This document shows positions 26,374 through 34,140 of a stretch of DNA of 64,000 nt, in pieces (positions within the stretch are counted from its first letter, which is position 1; each line of letters starts with the position of its first letter). The stretch is taken from contig NZ_LMNS01000023.1 in the NCBI RefSeq assembly GCF_001423405.1, positions 249,683 through 313,682 on the forward strand, in the 5' to 3' direction. Source of the stretch: Methylobacterium sp. Leaf123. GTDB taxonomy: Bacteria > Pseudomonadota > Alphaproteobacteria > Rhizobiales > Beijerinckiaceae. A program made the position numbers and the translations under genes. The notes below the pieces were generated by a model. It made no database searches, had not been told where the DNA came from, and saw nothing but the letters and a program-made list of their open reading frames with translations.

Positions 26374-26472
26374 TCAGGACGCGGGACGAAGACGCCCGAA
26401 CATCCAGGCGCCGAACGCAAGAGCCCCCACGGGAGCCATCAGAAGAGCCATCACGGTCAACAGGCTTGTCAT
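26374..26472 (-). CDS. Very small hydrophobic protein (32 residues)
   Basis: A short frame encoding MTSLLTVMALLMAPVGALAF followed by GAWMFGRLRPAS: one transmembrane helix with a positively charged end. A strong ribosome site (GAGGGAGG) lies 8 bp before the ATG, and it ends with TGA 128 bp ahead of the next small membrane-protein start on the same strand. It resembles the many short membrane subunits or regulators of bacteria, but I cannot assign it. Confidence 0.4.
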   Translation of the reverse strand: MTSLLTVMALLMAPVGALAFGAWMFGRLRPAS

Positions 26473-26892
26473 AGGGTCGGCCTCCCTCGCCGAATTGGTT
26501 CGCCTCCCGATCCGTCGAGATCGTGGAACCGTTGCCCGCCCCTAGCATGAAATATGGTTCAGGTCTTTGGCGCATTCGATCACTATTGCGCAAGGCTGTG
26601 TGACACAGAGCGGGCCAGACCCGTCGCTCCGTCACGGCATCCCGCATCGATTGCGCTCAAACCGCCGAAAGCGCCTTGCGACGAAATCGACGCCGGACCG
26701 GCGAAAGAAAGCGTGTTGAAACAAAGGGCTAGAGACACCATCCTGATGCCATCAGGTCGGATGCGGCCTCGTCGGGCCGGACGGCCGTCAGCCGGGACAG
26801 GGTGCGAAACTCGGCCCCCGCCCCAATTTGGCACAGAACACGTTGGCATCCCGCTCGCACCGGAGGGCGGAGTCGTATCGAATGAGCCGTCG
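26473..26892. other. Gene-poor region, nothing recognised
   Basis: A 420-bp stretch between the small leftward and rightward membrane-protein candidates. An open frame from 26554 continues into the next feature, but its first 110 codons are cysteine-, proline- and arginine-rich with no recognisable domain. I see no RNA gene or terminator. Confidence 0.4.
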
Positions 26893-27171
26893 ATGTTTCC
26901 CAAACTCGTCGGAGCCGCCGCGCTCCTCGCGGCCGGGTCCGTGCTTCTTCATAGCTGGGATGCGCCGCGCTGGGCGATCACGGCTTTGTGCGTGATCGGC
27001 ACCCTTGCGGCCGTGCTGTCCCTCGCTCCCGCCCTGGAACAGCCGATCGCTCCGGACGCGGTGACGCCCGCCCCCGAGGCGCTGAAAGGCCCGGCGCCGG
27101 TCTTCGAAGGCATCTGGGATCCGGTCCATCGCCGGCAACTCCTGGGCGAAGGGGACCGAACCGGCCTGTAG
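26893..27171 (+). CDS. Small membrane protein, unknown function
   Basis: A 92-residue hypothetical protein with two likely transmembrane segments (KLVGAAALLAAGSVLL and WAITALCVIGTLAAVLSLAP) and a soluble proline-rich tail. ATG 26893 is chosen because the hydrophobic segment follows at once; the frame is open to 26554 upstream. No strong ribosome site is visible at this ATG, so the start and even the gene are uncertain. It is followed by the AT-rich control region of the siderophore receptor. Confidence 0.35.
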   Translation: MFPKLVGAAALLAAGSVLLHSWDAPRWAITALCVIGTLAAVLSLAPALEQPIAPDAVTPAPEALKGPAPVFEGIWDPVHRRQLLGEGDRTGL

Positions 27172-27293
27172 CGCCGCGTCCCGAGCCTGTTGTCCGAGCC
27201 AGCGCAACCGATGCCGAACCGCAACAGGACTGGAAAATATCAGATAGTAAAAACGGTTGCGCACAAACAGAATCGAGCGTTCAAGTATTTGTA

Positions 27294-27310
27294 TTTATAA
27301 CAGTTATAAA
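27294..27310. promoter_or_regulatory. 17-bp AT palindrome upstream of TonB receptor
   Basis: TTTATAACAGTTATAAA is a perfect inverted repeat around one base, 103 bp before the receptor ATG, in a clearly AT-rich stretch. Its 7-3-7 layout resembles the Irr iron-control element (TTTAGAA-N3-TTCTAAA) with the G/C of each arm replaced. Candidate iron-responsive operator. Confidence 0.45.
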
Positions 27311-27352
27311 ACATAGATCTTGCATGCATCATTCGGTGTTTGTCATACGCGG

Positions 27353-27370
27353 GGCACAACTCGTTGTGCC
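27353..27370. promoter_or_regulatory. 18-bp palindrome upstream of TonB receptor
   Basis: GGCACAACTCGTTGTGCC, perfectly symmetrical, 43 bp before the receptor ATG. It could be an operator near the promoter or an mRNA leader hairpin. It shares GCACAA/TTGTGC half-sites with the palindromes at 48881-48932. Confidence 0.45.
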
Positions 27371-27413
27371 TCCTTGGGTTTTTATAACCTGAGTTAAAAG
27401 CGTACCGGAAAAG

Positions 27414-29768
27414 ATGTTCGAAGATCGCGCCGTTTACGCTTGGCCGGCTCCGCGTGCGGGCTGGATCTCGCGCCTGCTTGCCTCGACCTTCCTGTCGGGA
27501 ACGGCCCTGTTCGGCCTCGCCGGGCCGGGCCTCGCCCAGGAGGCGGCGGGCGCCGTCGAACTGTCCGAGCTGAGCGTCACCGGCGAGGGCCGCGGCGCCA
27601 CGCTCGGCGGCGCGCTGTACGGCCCCGGCGGCGCCTCGGGCGCGGTGCCGGGCTATGTCGCCAGCCGCAGCACCGTCGCGACCAAGACCGACACGCCGAT
27701 CCTGGAGACGGCCCAGTCGATCTCCGTCATCGGCCGCAAGCAGATCGAGGATCAGAACGCGCTCAGCATCAACCAGGCGCTGCGCTACACCCCGAGCGTC
27801 ACCACGGAGCAGCGCGGCGGCGCCGGCTCGACCCGCCTGGAGCAGTTCCTGATCCGCGGCTTCAACGCACCGGTCTTCCTCGACGGCATGGCGCTGGTCG
27901 CAGGGCGCGACGCCAACGCCACGATCGATCCCTATCGGCTGGAGCGCATCGACGTCATCAAGGGCCCGGCCTCGGTCCTCTACGGACAGTCGGGCCCGGG
28001 CGGCATCGTCAACCTCGTGTCGAAGGTGCCGCAATTTGTCCGGCACGGCGAGGTCTTCGTCCAGGGCGGCGGCTTCAGCGAGGTGCGCGGCGGCGTCGAT
28101 GTCGGCGGCCCGATCCCGTCCGACGTGCCCTGGCTCGCCGACCAGTTCGCCTACCGCATCGTCGGCTTCGGCTGGAACGGCGACGGCCCCGTGGACACGA
28201 CGCGGGTCGAGCGCGCGCTGATCAACCCGAGCCTGTCATGGCGCCCCTCCGCCGACACCCAGCTCACGATCATCGGCAATTACCAGCGCGATCCGTTCTC
28301 GGGCTTCTACGGCGGCTTCCCGGCGGTGGGCACGGTGTTCCCGCGCAATTTCGGCAACGGCGTCATCGGCCGCCTGCCGGTGAACTTCTACGACGGCGAC
28401 CGCGGCATCGAGCGCTCGGACCGGACCCAGGCCTCGATCGAGTACCTGTTCGACCACCGCTTCAGCGAGAACCTGCGCTTCCACTCGGCCGGGCGCTACC
28501 TGCGCACCCAGGGCGATTACCGCAGCGTCTACAGCGCCTTCAATCCCCGCAACGGGCCGTTCGCCTTCGGTCCGCTGCTCCCCCGCGCCGTGATCGGCAC
28601 CAACGTGGCGGCGGAAGCCTACACGATGGACAGCAACTTCGTCGCCAACTTCGACACCGGCTTCATCGCCCACACCGCGCTGCTCGGCGTCGATCACCGG
28701 ACCTTCAGCACCCGGACGAGCGGCTCCCCGTTCCCGGACGCGCCGGACCTGAACGTGCTGACGCCGAACTACAACATGAACATCGCGTTCCCGGCCTTCA
28801 ACACCGTCTCGCGGGTCGATGCGCAGCAGACCGGCGTGTACTTCCAAGATCAAATGAAGTTCGACCGCCTCGTGCTGACGCTGGGCGGACGCTACGACGT
28901 CGCCCGCCAGACCGGGCCGACCCGCTCCTTCGCCGCGAACGGCACCAGCACCCTGACACTCCAGAACGCGCCAGCCGATGCCTTCACCGGCCGGGCGAGC
29001 CTGCTCTACCTGTTCGATTCGGGCGTGGCGCCGTACGTGTCCTATAGTCAGGCCTTCGAGCCGATCGTCGCGGGCCGCGTGTTCGACCCGGCCTTCGGCA
29101 CGGTCGGCCGCGTGCCCGATCCGCAATTGAGCGACCAGTACGAGGCCGGCATCAAGTACCAGCCGCCCGGCACCGACATCCTGCTCACCGCCGCCTTCTT
29201 CGACATCCGCCAGTCGAACCGCACGACTGCGGACCCGACGCGCCAGGGCTTCGTCGTGCAGACCGGTCAGGTCGGCGTGCAGGGCATGGAGTTCGAGGCG
29301 CGGGTGAACCTGACCGAGGGCGTCACCCTGGTCGGCGGCTTCTCGCTCCTCGACATCCGCAACGTGCGGGACGACGGCCGAACCGCCAACGACCTGACCC
29401 CCGGCCAGACGGTGCCGCTCCAGGGCCGCAGCCCGGTTCTGGTGCCGGATTCCACCGCCTCGCTTCTGGCGACCTACCGCTTCAGCGAGGGGCCGCTCCT
29501 CGGCCTGGAGGTCGGCGGCGGCGTGCGCTACCTCGGGCCGTCCTGGGGCGATGCCGCCAACACCTTCAAAGTGCCAGCCAGCGTGCTCGTCGACGCCACG
29601 CTCAACTATGAGCTGAAGTACCTCGACGCGACGCTCCAGGGCTTCTCGATGCAGGTCAACGCCACCAACCTCCTCGACGAACAATATGTCAGCGGCTGCA
29701 ACGGCTATACGAGTTGCTATTACGGCCTGCCGCAGACCGTCTATGCAACCCTGCGCTACCGCTGGTAG
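27414..29768 (+). CDS. TonB-dependent siderophore receptor
   Basis: A 784-residue outer-membrane beta-barrel importing a ferric siderophore. A long signal peptide ends near residue 42 (FGLAGPGLAQ). The plug domain starts around 75-90 (TPILETAQSISVIGRKQIED, LRYTPSV, FLIRGFNAPVFLDGM) and continues with VIKGPASVLYGQSGPGGIVN. The barrel ends with the typical aromatic residue (LRYRW). No N-terminal STN signalling domain is seen, so control is probably by the upstream operators. It heads an operon with DUF3649, PepSY and DUF3325 genes. The siderophore type is not determinable here. Confidence 0.92.
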   Translation: MFEDRAVYAWPAPRAGWISRLLASTFLSGTALFGLAGPGLAQEAAGAVELSELSVTGEGRGATLGGALYGPGGASGAVPGYVASRSTVATKTDTPILETAQSISVIGRKQIEDQNALSINQALRYTPSVTTEQRGGAGSTRLEQFLIRGFNAPVFLDGMALVAGRDANATIDPYRLERIDVIKGPASVLYGQSGPGGIVNLVSKVPQFVRHGEVFVQGGGFSEVRGGVDVGGPIPSDVPWLADQFAYRIVGFGWNGDGPVDTTRVERALINPSLSWRPSADTQLTIIGNYQRDPFSGFYGGFPAVGTVFPRNFGNGVIGRLPVNFYDGDRGIERSDRTQASIEYLFDHRFSENLRFHSAGRYLRTQGDYRSVYSAFNPRNGPFAFGPLLPRAVIGTNVAAEAYTMDSNFVANFDTGFIAHTALLGVDHRTFSTRTSGSPFPDAPDLNVLTPNYNMNIAFPAFNTVSRVDAQQTGVYFQDQMKFDRLVLTLGGRYDVARQTGPTRSFAANGTSTLTLQNAPADAFTGRASLLYLFDSGVAPYVSYSQAFEPIVAGRVFDPAFGTVGRVPDPQLSDQYEAGIKYQPPGTDILLTAAFFDIRQSNRTTADPTRQGFVVQTGQVGVQGMEFEARVNLTEGVTLVGGFSLLDIRNVRDDGRTANDLTPGQTVPLQGRSPVLVPDSTASLLATYRFSEGPLLGLEVGGGVRYLGPSWGDAANTFKVPASVLVDATLNYELKYLDATLQGFSMQVNATNLLDEQYVSGCNGYTSCYYGLPQTVYATLRYRW

Positions 29769-29778
29769 GAGGCGGCGC

Positions 29779-30081
29779 ATGGCGGCACAGGGTAGAACGA
29801 CGGCGCTTGAGCGGGCCTCCGTGGCCGGAAGGGTCGTGCTGGCGGCGGGCGGCGGCTACGGGATCGCCGCGCTCGCCACCGCGCTCCTGTCGCTGACCCT
29901 GCCGATGGCGCGCTCCGAGGCGGTGGCGACGGCGACCCTGCTCAGCTTCGCCGTGATGGCGGGCATCGTCGTCATCGTCTTCGCGTCGCGCACGCTGCTG
30001 CGGGCGCTCCTCACCGTGGCCGGCACGGCCCTCGTGCTCGGCGCCCTCCTCTGGTTGGCGATGGGAGGATCCACGCCATGA
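29779..30081 (+). CDS. DUF3649-like small membrane protein
   Basis: A 100-residue protein with three predicted transmembrane helices (VLAAGGGYGIAALATALLSL, TLLSFAVMAGIVVIVFAS and LTVAGTALVLGALLWLAM). Its size and position between a TonB siderophore receptor and a PepSY transmembrane protein match the DUF3649 family found in such operons. ATG 29779 has AGGAGG about 7 bp upstream. The stop overlaps the next start (ATGA). The role is unknown, presumably in iron-siderophore handling at the inner membrane. Confidence 0.7.
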   Translation: MAAQGRTTALERASVAGRVVLAAGGGYGIAALATALLSLTLPMARSEAVATATLLSFAVMAGIVVIVFASRTLLRALLTVAGTALVLGALLWLAMGGSTP

Positions 30082-31670
30082 AGGGAAGCTTCCGCCAATC
30101 GATGGCGTGGCTGCACACATGGTCCGGCCTGATCGTCGGCTGGGTGCTGTTCGCGATCTTCGTCACCGGCACCGCGAGCTATTACCGGCCGGACATCTCC
30201 CGCTGGATGCGACCCGAATTCACGCAGGCCGAGCCGGTGGAGGCGGCCGCCCTCGGGGCCGCGGCCGAGCATGCGGTGGCCTATCTCGGCCAGCACGCGA
30301 CCAAGGCGCGGACGTGGTTCGTCGGCCTGCCGCAGCCGGACAGGCCGGTGCTCGACCTGTTCTGGCGCGCCCGTCCCGGTGAGCGTCCGGGCCATGTCCT
30401 GCTCGATCCGCGCACCGGAACGGAAGCCAGCGTGCGGGACACGCAGGGCGGCGACTTCCTCTACCGCTTCCATTTCGAGCTGCACATGCCGCCGCTCTGG
30501 GGGCGCTGGGTCGTCGGCCTCTGCGCGATGATCATGCTGGTGGCGCTGATCTCCGGCATCGTCACCCATAAGCGGATCTTTGCCGACTTCTTCACCTTCC
30601 GCCGGGACAAGGCACCCCGGCGCAGTTGGCTCGACGCGCACAACGTCACCGGCGTGCTGGCGCTGCCGTTCCACGTGATGATCACCTATACCGGGATCGT
30701 CACCCTCGCGACGTTCTACATGCCCTGGGGCGTGAACACCGCCTACAAGGGCAACACCCAGACCTTCTTCACCGAGGCCAACTGGATCACGACGCCGCGC
30801 CCGCCGGCAAAGCAGGCCGCCCCGCTCGCGCCGCTCGGGCCGATCGTGGAGCAGGCGGTCGCGGCCCGGCCGGAGCCGCTGGAGCGGCTCATGATCGTCA
30901 ATCCGGGCGACGCCAACGCCACCGTGGTCGCGGTGTTCGAGGAGCCGCACGGCCTCTCGCACGAGCATCCGCAGATCGCCTTCGACGGGGTGAGCGGCGC
31001 GATCCTCGAAGTCCGCGACGGCGGCCTCAAGCCCGCGGCCAAGACCTTCACGGTGATGACCGGCCTGCACGAGGCGCATTTTGCCGGCACCCTGCTGCGG
31101 CTGGTGTTCTTCCTGTGCGGAATCATGGGCTGCGCCATGGTCGCGACCGGCGTCGTGCTCTGGTCGCTGGCCCGCCTGCCGAAGGCGGGGGAGCGGCCCT
31201 TCTTCGGCCTGCGGCTGGTCCAGGCGCTGAATGTCGGCAGCATCGCCGGCCTGCCGGCGGCCATCGCCTGCTTCTTCATCGCCAACCGGCTCCTGCCCCT
31301 CGGTCTCGCCGGGCGCGAGGATTGGGAGATCCGCGTCTTCTTCGGCACCTGGATCGTCGCGGCCCTGGTGCCGCTCGTCCGTCCGCAGCGCCGGGCGTGG
31401 TGCGAGGGTCTGGCCGCCGTGTCGGTGCTTTGCCTTGCCGTGGTCGCGGCCGACATCCTGACGATCCCCGACCACCCCCTGCGGCTGGGCGGCGGTGACC
31501 CGATCTTCGTATGGTTCGACGGGGCGATGCTGCTGCTGGCAGCCCTGTTCGCCGTCGCCGCCCGCAAGATCCTGCGCTACGAGGCGCCCAAACGCGCTGC
31601 GAAGCCAGCCACGGTTCCCGCCTCCCCCGCCCGCCGGCCCGCGCGGCGCCCCGAGCCGACCCACGCATGA
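30078..31670 (+). CDS. PepSY-associated transmembrane protein
   Basis: A 530-residue inner-membrane protein of the PepSY_TM family, often linked to siderophore receptors and thought to act as a ferric-siderophore reductase. The N-terminus SMAWLHTWSGLIVGWVLFAIFVTG with its conserved histidine is the family hallmark. Another hallmark, RFHFELHMPP, precedes the second helix. PepSY-like soluble segments lie at about residues 60-140 and 260-320, and a cluster of C-terminal helices follows. It is coupled by ATGA overlaps to both neighbours. Confidence 0.85.
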   Translation: MKGSFRQSMAWLHTWSGLIVGWVLFAIFVTGTASYYRPDISRWMRPEFTQAEPVEAAALGAAAEHAVAYLGQHATKARTWFVGLPQPDRPVLDLFWRARPGERPGHVLLDPRTGTEASVRDTQGGDFLYRFHFELHMPPLWGRWVVGLCAMIMLVALISGIVTHKRIFADFFTFRRDKAPRRSWLDAHNVTGVLALPFHVMITYTGIVTLATFYMPWGVNTAYKGNTQTFFTEANWITTPRPPAKQAAPLAPLGPIVEQAVAARPEPLERLMIVNPGDANATVVAVFEEPHGLSHEHPQIAFDGVSGAILEVRDGGLKPAAKTFTVMTGLHEAHFAGTLLRLVFFLCGIMGCAMVATGVVLWSLARLPKAGERPFFGLRLVQALNVGSIAGLPAAIACFFIANRLLPLGLAGREDWEIRVFFGTWIVAALVPLVRPQRRAWCEGLAAVSVLCLAVVAADILTIPDHPLRLGGGDPIFVWFDGAMLLLAALFAVAARKILRYEAPKRAAKPATVPASPARRPARRPEPTHA

Positions 31671-32014
31671 CGCCTCTCGTCCTGGCCGTGAATCTGTCCC
31701 TGAGCTTTGCCGCGCTCGCCGCCCTCTGCCTGAGTCTCAACCGGCACCATGCGGAGGTCTTCGACCGCAAGGCGGAACGGGCGGCGGTCTTGCGCCTGCG
31801 CCTGTTCGGCTGGGGCGCCATCGCGCTGTCCCTCCTCGTTGCCGGATTGTGGGAGGGCTGGGCGTTCGGCCCCGTGCAGTGGATCGGCGCGCTCACCGGC
31901 GCGGCGCTCGGGCTGGTGCTGCTCCTGTCCTACCGGCCGCGCTACGTCGCCCCCGCCGCGCTCGCCGCGCTCGTCGCGGCGGCCCTGCCGCTCGCGGTTC
32001 TCGCCGTCGCCTGA
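31667..32014 (+). CDS. DUF3325-like small membrane protein
   Basis: A 115-residue integral membrane protein with about three or four helices and a conserved-looking loop (LSLNRHHAEVF). Position, length and this loop fit DUF3325, the usual last partner of DUF3649/PepSY siderophore operons. The start overlaps the PepSY stop. Function unknown. Confidence 0.7.
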   Translation: MTPLVLAVNLSLSFAALAALCLSLNRHHAEVFDRKAERAAVLRLRLFGWGAIALSLLVAGLWEGWAFGPVQWIGALTGAALGLVLLLSYRPRYVAPAALAALVAAALPLAVLAVA

Positions 32015-32018
32015 GCCG

Positions 32019-32312
32019 ATGGCCCCGCTCCCGCCCCGTGAGGCGCTCGCCCTCGCAAGCCGCCTGCTCACCGCACACGGCTTTCGCGAAACCGCCCGCA
32101 ACGAGCGCGGCGACAGCCTCTATCTCGCCCGCAGCGAGGGGCCGGAGCGGCTGCGCCTGTCGAACCACGCCCGCACCCCGAAGCAGCGGCGGGTCCATCC
32201 GGAGGTGATGGCGAGCCTCGTGATCCGCGCGCCGAAGACGGAAGCGCAGGTCGCCGCCCTGGTGGAAGCCGCCCTGCGCGACTTCGCCGGCGGGCTCGCC
32301 CGGCGCGGGTGA
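32019..32312 (+). CDS. Conserved-looking hypothetical protein
   Basis: A 97-residue soluble protein (AREALALASRLLTAHGFRETARNERGDSLYL-like N-terminus; quoted loosely, it begins MAPLPPREALALASRLLTAH). It has alternating helix and strand segments and no membrane helix or signal. It starts 5 bp after the DUF3325 stop and so is probably co-transcribed. I do not recognise the family. Confidence 0.5.
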   Translation: MAPLPPREALALASRLLTAHGFRETARNERGDSLYLARSEGPERLRLSNHARTPKQRRVHPEVMASLVIRAPKTEAQVAALVEAALRDFAGGLARRG

Positions 32313-32327
32313 TGCCGCGATCACGCC

Positions 32328-32948
32328 TCAGAGCGAGACGCTGGCGCGGCGCATCCGGCGCCGGTCGGCGGGGATCTCGAACACGCCCGACCACAGCCCG
32401 ACACGGCGCCCCCAGGCGCGCCGGTCCTGAGCCTCGTAGGCGGCCGGCGCGCTGCGGTCGGCGATGGCGTAGCCGTTGGCGACCATCCAGGCGGCGAGGT
32501 CCTCGCCGTCCCGACGGCAAAGGGCGGTCGCGCTGCCATCCGCCTCGCGCAGCTCGCAGGTGACGCTCTCCCCGCCAATCCGCGCCGTCAGCGCCGCGGC
32601 GGCGGCGCGGCCGCAGGCATAGTCGCGCTCGTGCCCGTCGGAACAGGTCTGGTCGAGGTCGGGCGCATCCATGCCGTAGAGCCGCAGGCGCCGGCCGCCG
32701 AGGTCGAGGGTCGCGCCGTCGATCACCGTGGCGGGGCCGCTCACGGTCCGGGGCGCCGGCTCGCCCGCGTGGGCCGGCGGGGCCTGGAGACCGGCGAGCA
32801 GCGCCAGAGCGGGAACGAGGAGTGCCACCAGCAGGCGCCGGGTGCCCGGCCCGTCCGGGGGGCGATCGTCGTGGGATCGGGCCGGGCTGGCGATGGTGCC
32901 GGCGAGGCAGGCGGCGTAGATCAGCAGGATGGTGGCGGTGAGCGACAT
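32328..32948 (-). CDS. Staphylococcal nuclease-like (thermonuclease) protein
   Basis: A 206-residue protein with two N-terminal hydrophobic segments (residues 2-20 and 38-62; the second ends AHA and may be a cleavable signal) and one SNase domain. Calcium and catalytic positions are visible: VIDGATLDLGGRRLRLYGMD with Asp and Arg, then DAPDLDQTC and ELREADG. The domain is shorter than Staphylococcus nuclease, and the glutamate after DAP appears to be Asp. Likely an extracytoplasmic nuclease or SNase-fold relative. Convergent with the gene at 32019. Confidence 0.75.
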   Translation of the reverse strand: MSLTATILLIYAACLAGTIASPARSHDDRPPDGPGTRRLLVALLVPALALLAGLQAPPAHAGEPAPRTVSGPATVIDGATLDLGGRRLRLYGMDAPDLDQTCSDGHERDYACGRAAAAALTARIGGESVTCELREADGSATALCRRDGEDLAAWMVANGYAIADRSAPAAYEAQDRRAWGRRVGLWSGVFEIPADRRRMRRASVSL

Positions 32949-33105
32949 CGAGAGGGGTCTTTCGGGAAGAGGGTGGTCGGCGCCGCTGCGCCGTCGATGC
33001 CGCCTTCTCGCAAACCCCGCTTCGCGCGAGCCTGACGCCGCCTGTCAGCCTCGCGTCAGCCGGGCTTGGGCATATCCGCGTCGCACCGCATCCCGGCTCC
33101 GTCCC

Positions 33106-33438
33106 ATGCCGCCTCTCCTGCTCCGCCCGCTCCTCCTCGCGCTCGTCGCGCTGATCCCGACGCTCGGTGCCGTGAATCTTGGCGCCACCCCTGCGCGGGC
33201 CGACGACGACGGCGAGCGGGCGCGGCGGGCCTTGGAGCGGGGCGAGATCCGCCCCCTCGACGCCGTGCTCGCCGCCGCCCGCGCCGCCGTGCCGGGGGAC
33301 GTGGTGGCGCTCGACCTGAAGCGCGACGACGGGCGCTGGCTCTACAAGCTGCGCATCCTCGGCACCGACGGGCGCCGCCGCGACGTGAAGATCGATGCCA
33401 GCTCCCTCAAGCTCCTCGACGTGGACGACGATGATTGA
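33106..33438 (+). CDS. Periplasmic PepSY-domain protein
   Basis: A 110-residue exported protein. A signal peptide (LLLRPLLLALVALIPTLGAV) is followed by a single PepSY domain (ALERGEIRPLDAVLAAARAA, VVALDLKRDDGRWLYKLRIL). It precedes a response regulator and kinase by 36 bp, an arrangement in which the PepSY protein is often a periplasmic modulator or target of the two-component pair. ATG 33106 is fixed by the signal peptide. Confidence 0.8.
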   Translation: MPPLLLRPLLLALVALIPTLGAVNLGATPARADDDGERARRALERGEIRPLDAVLAAARAAVPGDVVALDLKRDDGRWLYKLRILGTDGRRRDVKIDASSLKLLDVDDDD

Positions 33439-33474
33439 GGCCTGCGCGCGTCCGGGGGCGCCAAGGGACATGCC

Positions 33475-34140
33475 ATGCGCATCCTCGTCGTAGAGGACGG
33501 GCCGCGCATCGCGGCCGATATCAGAGAGGGCCTGGAGCGGGCCGGCTACGTCGCCGAGATCGTCGGCGACGGCGAGGCGGCGTGGTTCCGGGCCGAGACC
33601 GAGACCTACGACGCCATGGTGCTCGACCTCGGCCTGCCGCGCCTCGACGGCCTCGGCGTGCTGCGCCGCCTGCGCGGGGCCGACGTCGCCCTGCCGGTGC
33701 TGATCCTCACCGCCCGCGACGGCTGGCGCGAGCGGGTCGAGGGGATCGATGCGGGCGCCGACGACTACCTCGTCAAGCCGTTCCGGATGGAGGAGCTGGT
33801 GGCGCGGCTTCGCGCCATCCTGCGCCGCACCGCCGGCCACGCCTCCCCCGTCCTGCGGGCGGGCGCGGTCGAACTCGACACCCGCACCCGCGCCGTCTCG
33901 GTGGCGGGCCGCGAGACCGACCTCACCGCGCTGGAATACCGCCTGCTCGCCTTCCTGCTCCACCGCCAGGGGCAGGTCGTGGCGGCGGGCGAGCTGCTCG
34001 ACCATCTCCACGGCAGCGACCGCGACCGCGAGGCCAACGCGTTGGAGGCCCTGCTGACCCGGCTGCGGCGCAAGCTCGGCCCCGGCATCATCGAGACCCG
34101 CCGCGGCCACGGCTACCTCGTGCCGTCCGATCCGCCGTGA
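33475..34140 (+). CDS. OmpR/QseB-type response regulator
   Basis: A 221-residue DNA-binding regulator. The receiver domain has the acidic pair in VVEDGP, phospho-acceptor Asp51 (MVLDLGLP), a conserved Thr in LTARD and Lys in YLVKPF. The C-terminal winged helix is OmpR-type (VELDTRTRAVSVAGRE, LTALEYRLLAFL, ALLTRLRRKLG, IETRRGHGYLV). The stop overlaps the kinase GTG start (GTGA), so the pair is coupled. Confidence 0.9.
   Translation: MRILVVEDGPRIAADIREGLERAGYVAEIVGDGEAAWFRAETETYDAMVLDLGLPRLDGLGVLRRLRGADVALPVLILTARDGWRERVEGIDAGADDYLVKPFRMEELVARLRAILRRTAGHASPVLRAGAVELDTRTRAVSVAGRETDLTALEYRLLAFLLHRQGQVVAAGELLDHLHGSDRDREANALEALLTRLRRKLGPGIIETRRGHGYLVPSDPP

Noticed and set aside
26473..26892. N-terminal extension of the 92-residue membrane protein back to 26554
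   Set aside because: The upstream residues are Cys/Pro/Arg-rich with no helix or domain, unlike a natural N-terminus; ATG 26893 gives an ordinary membrane protein.
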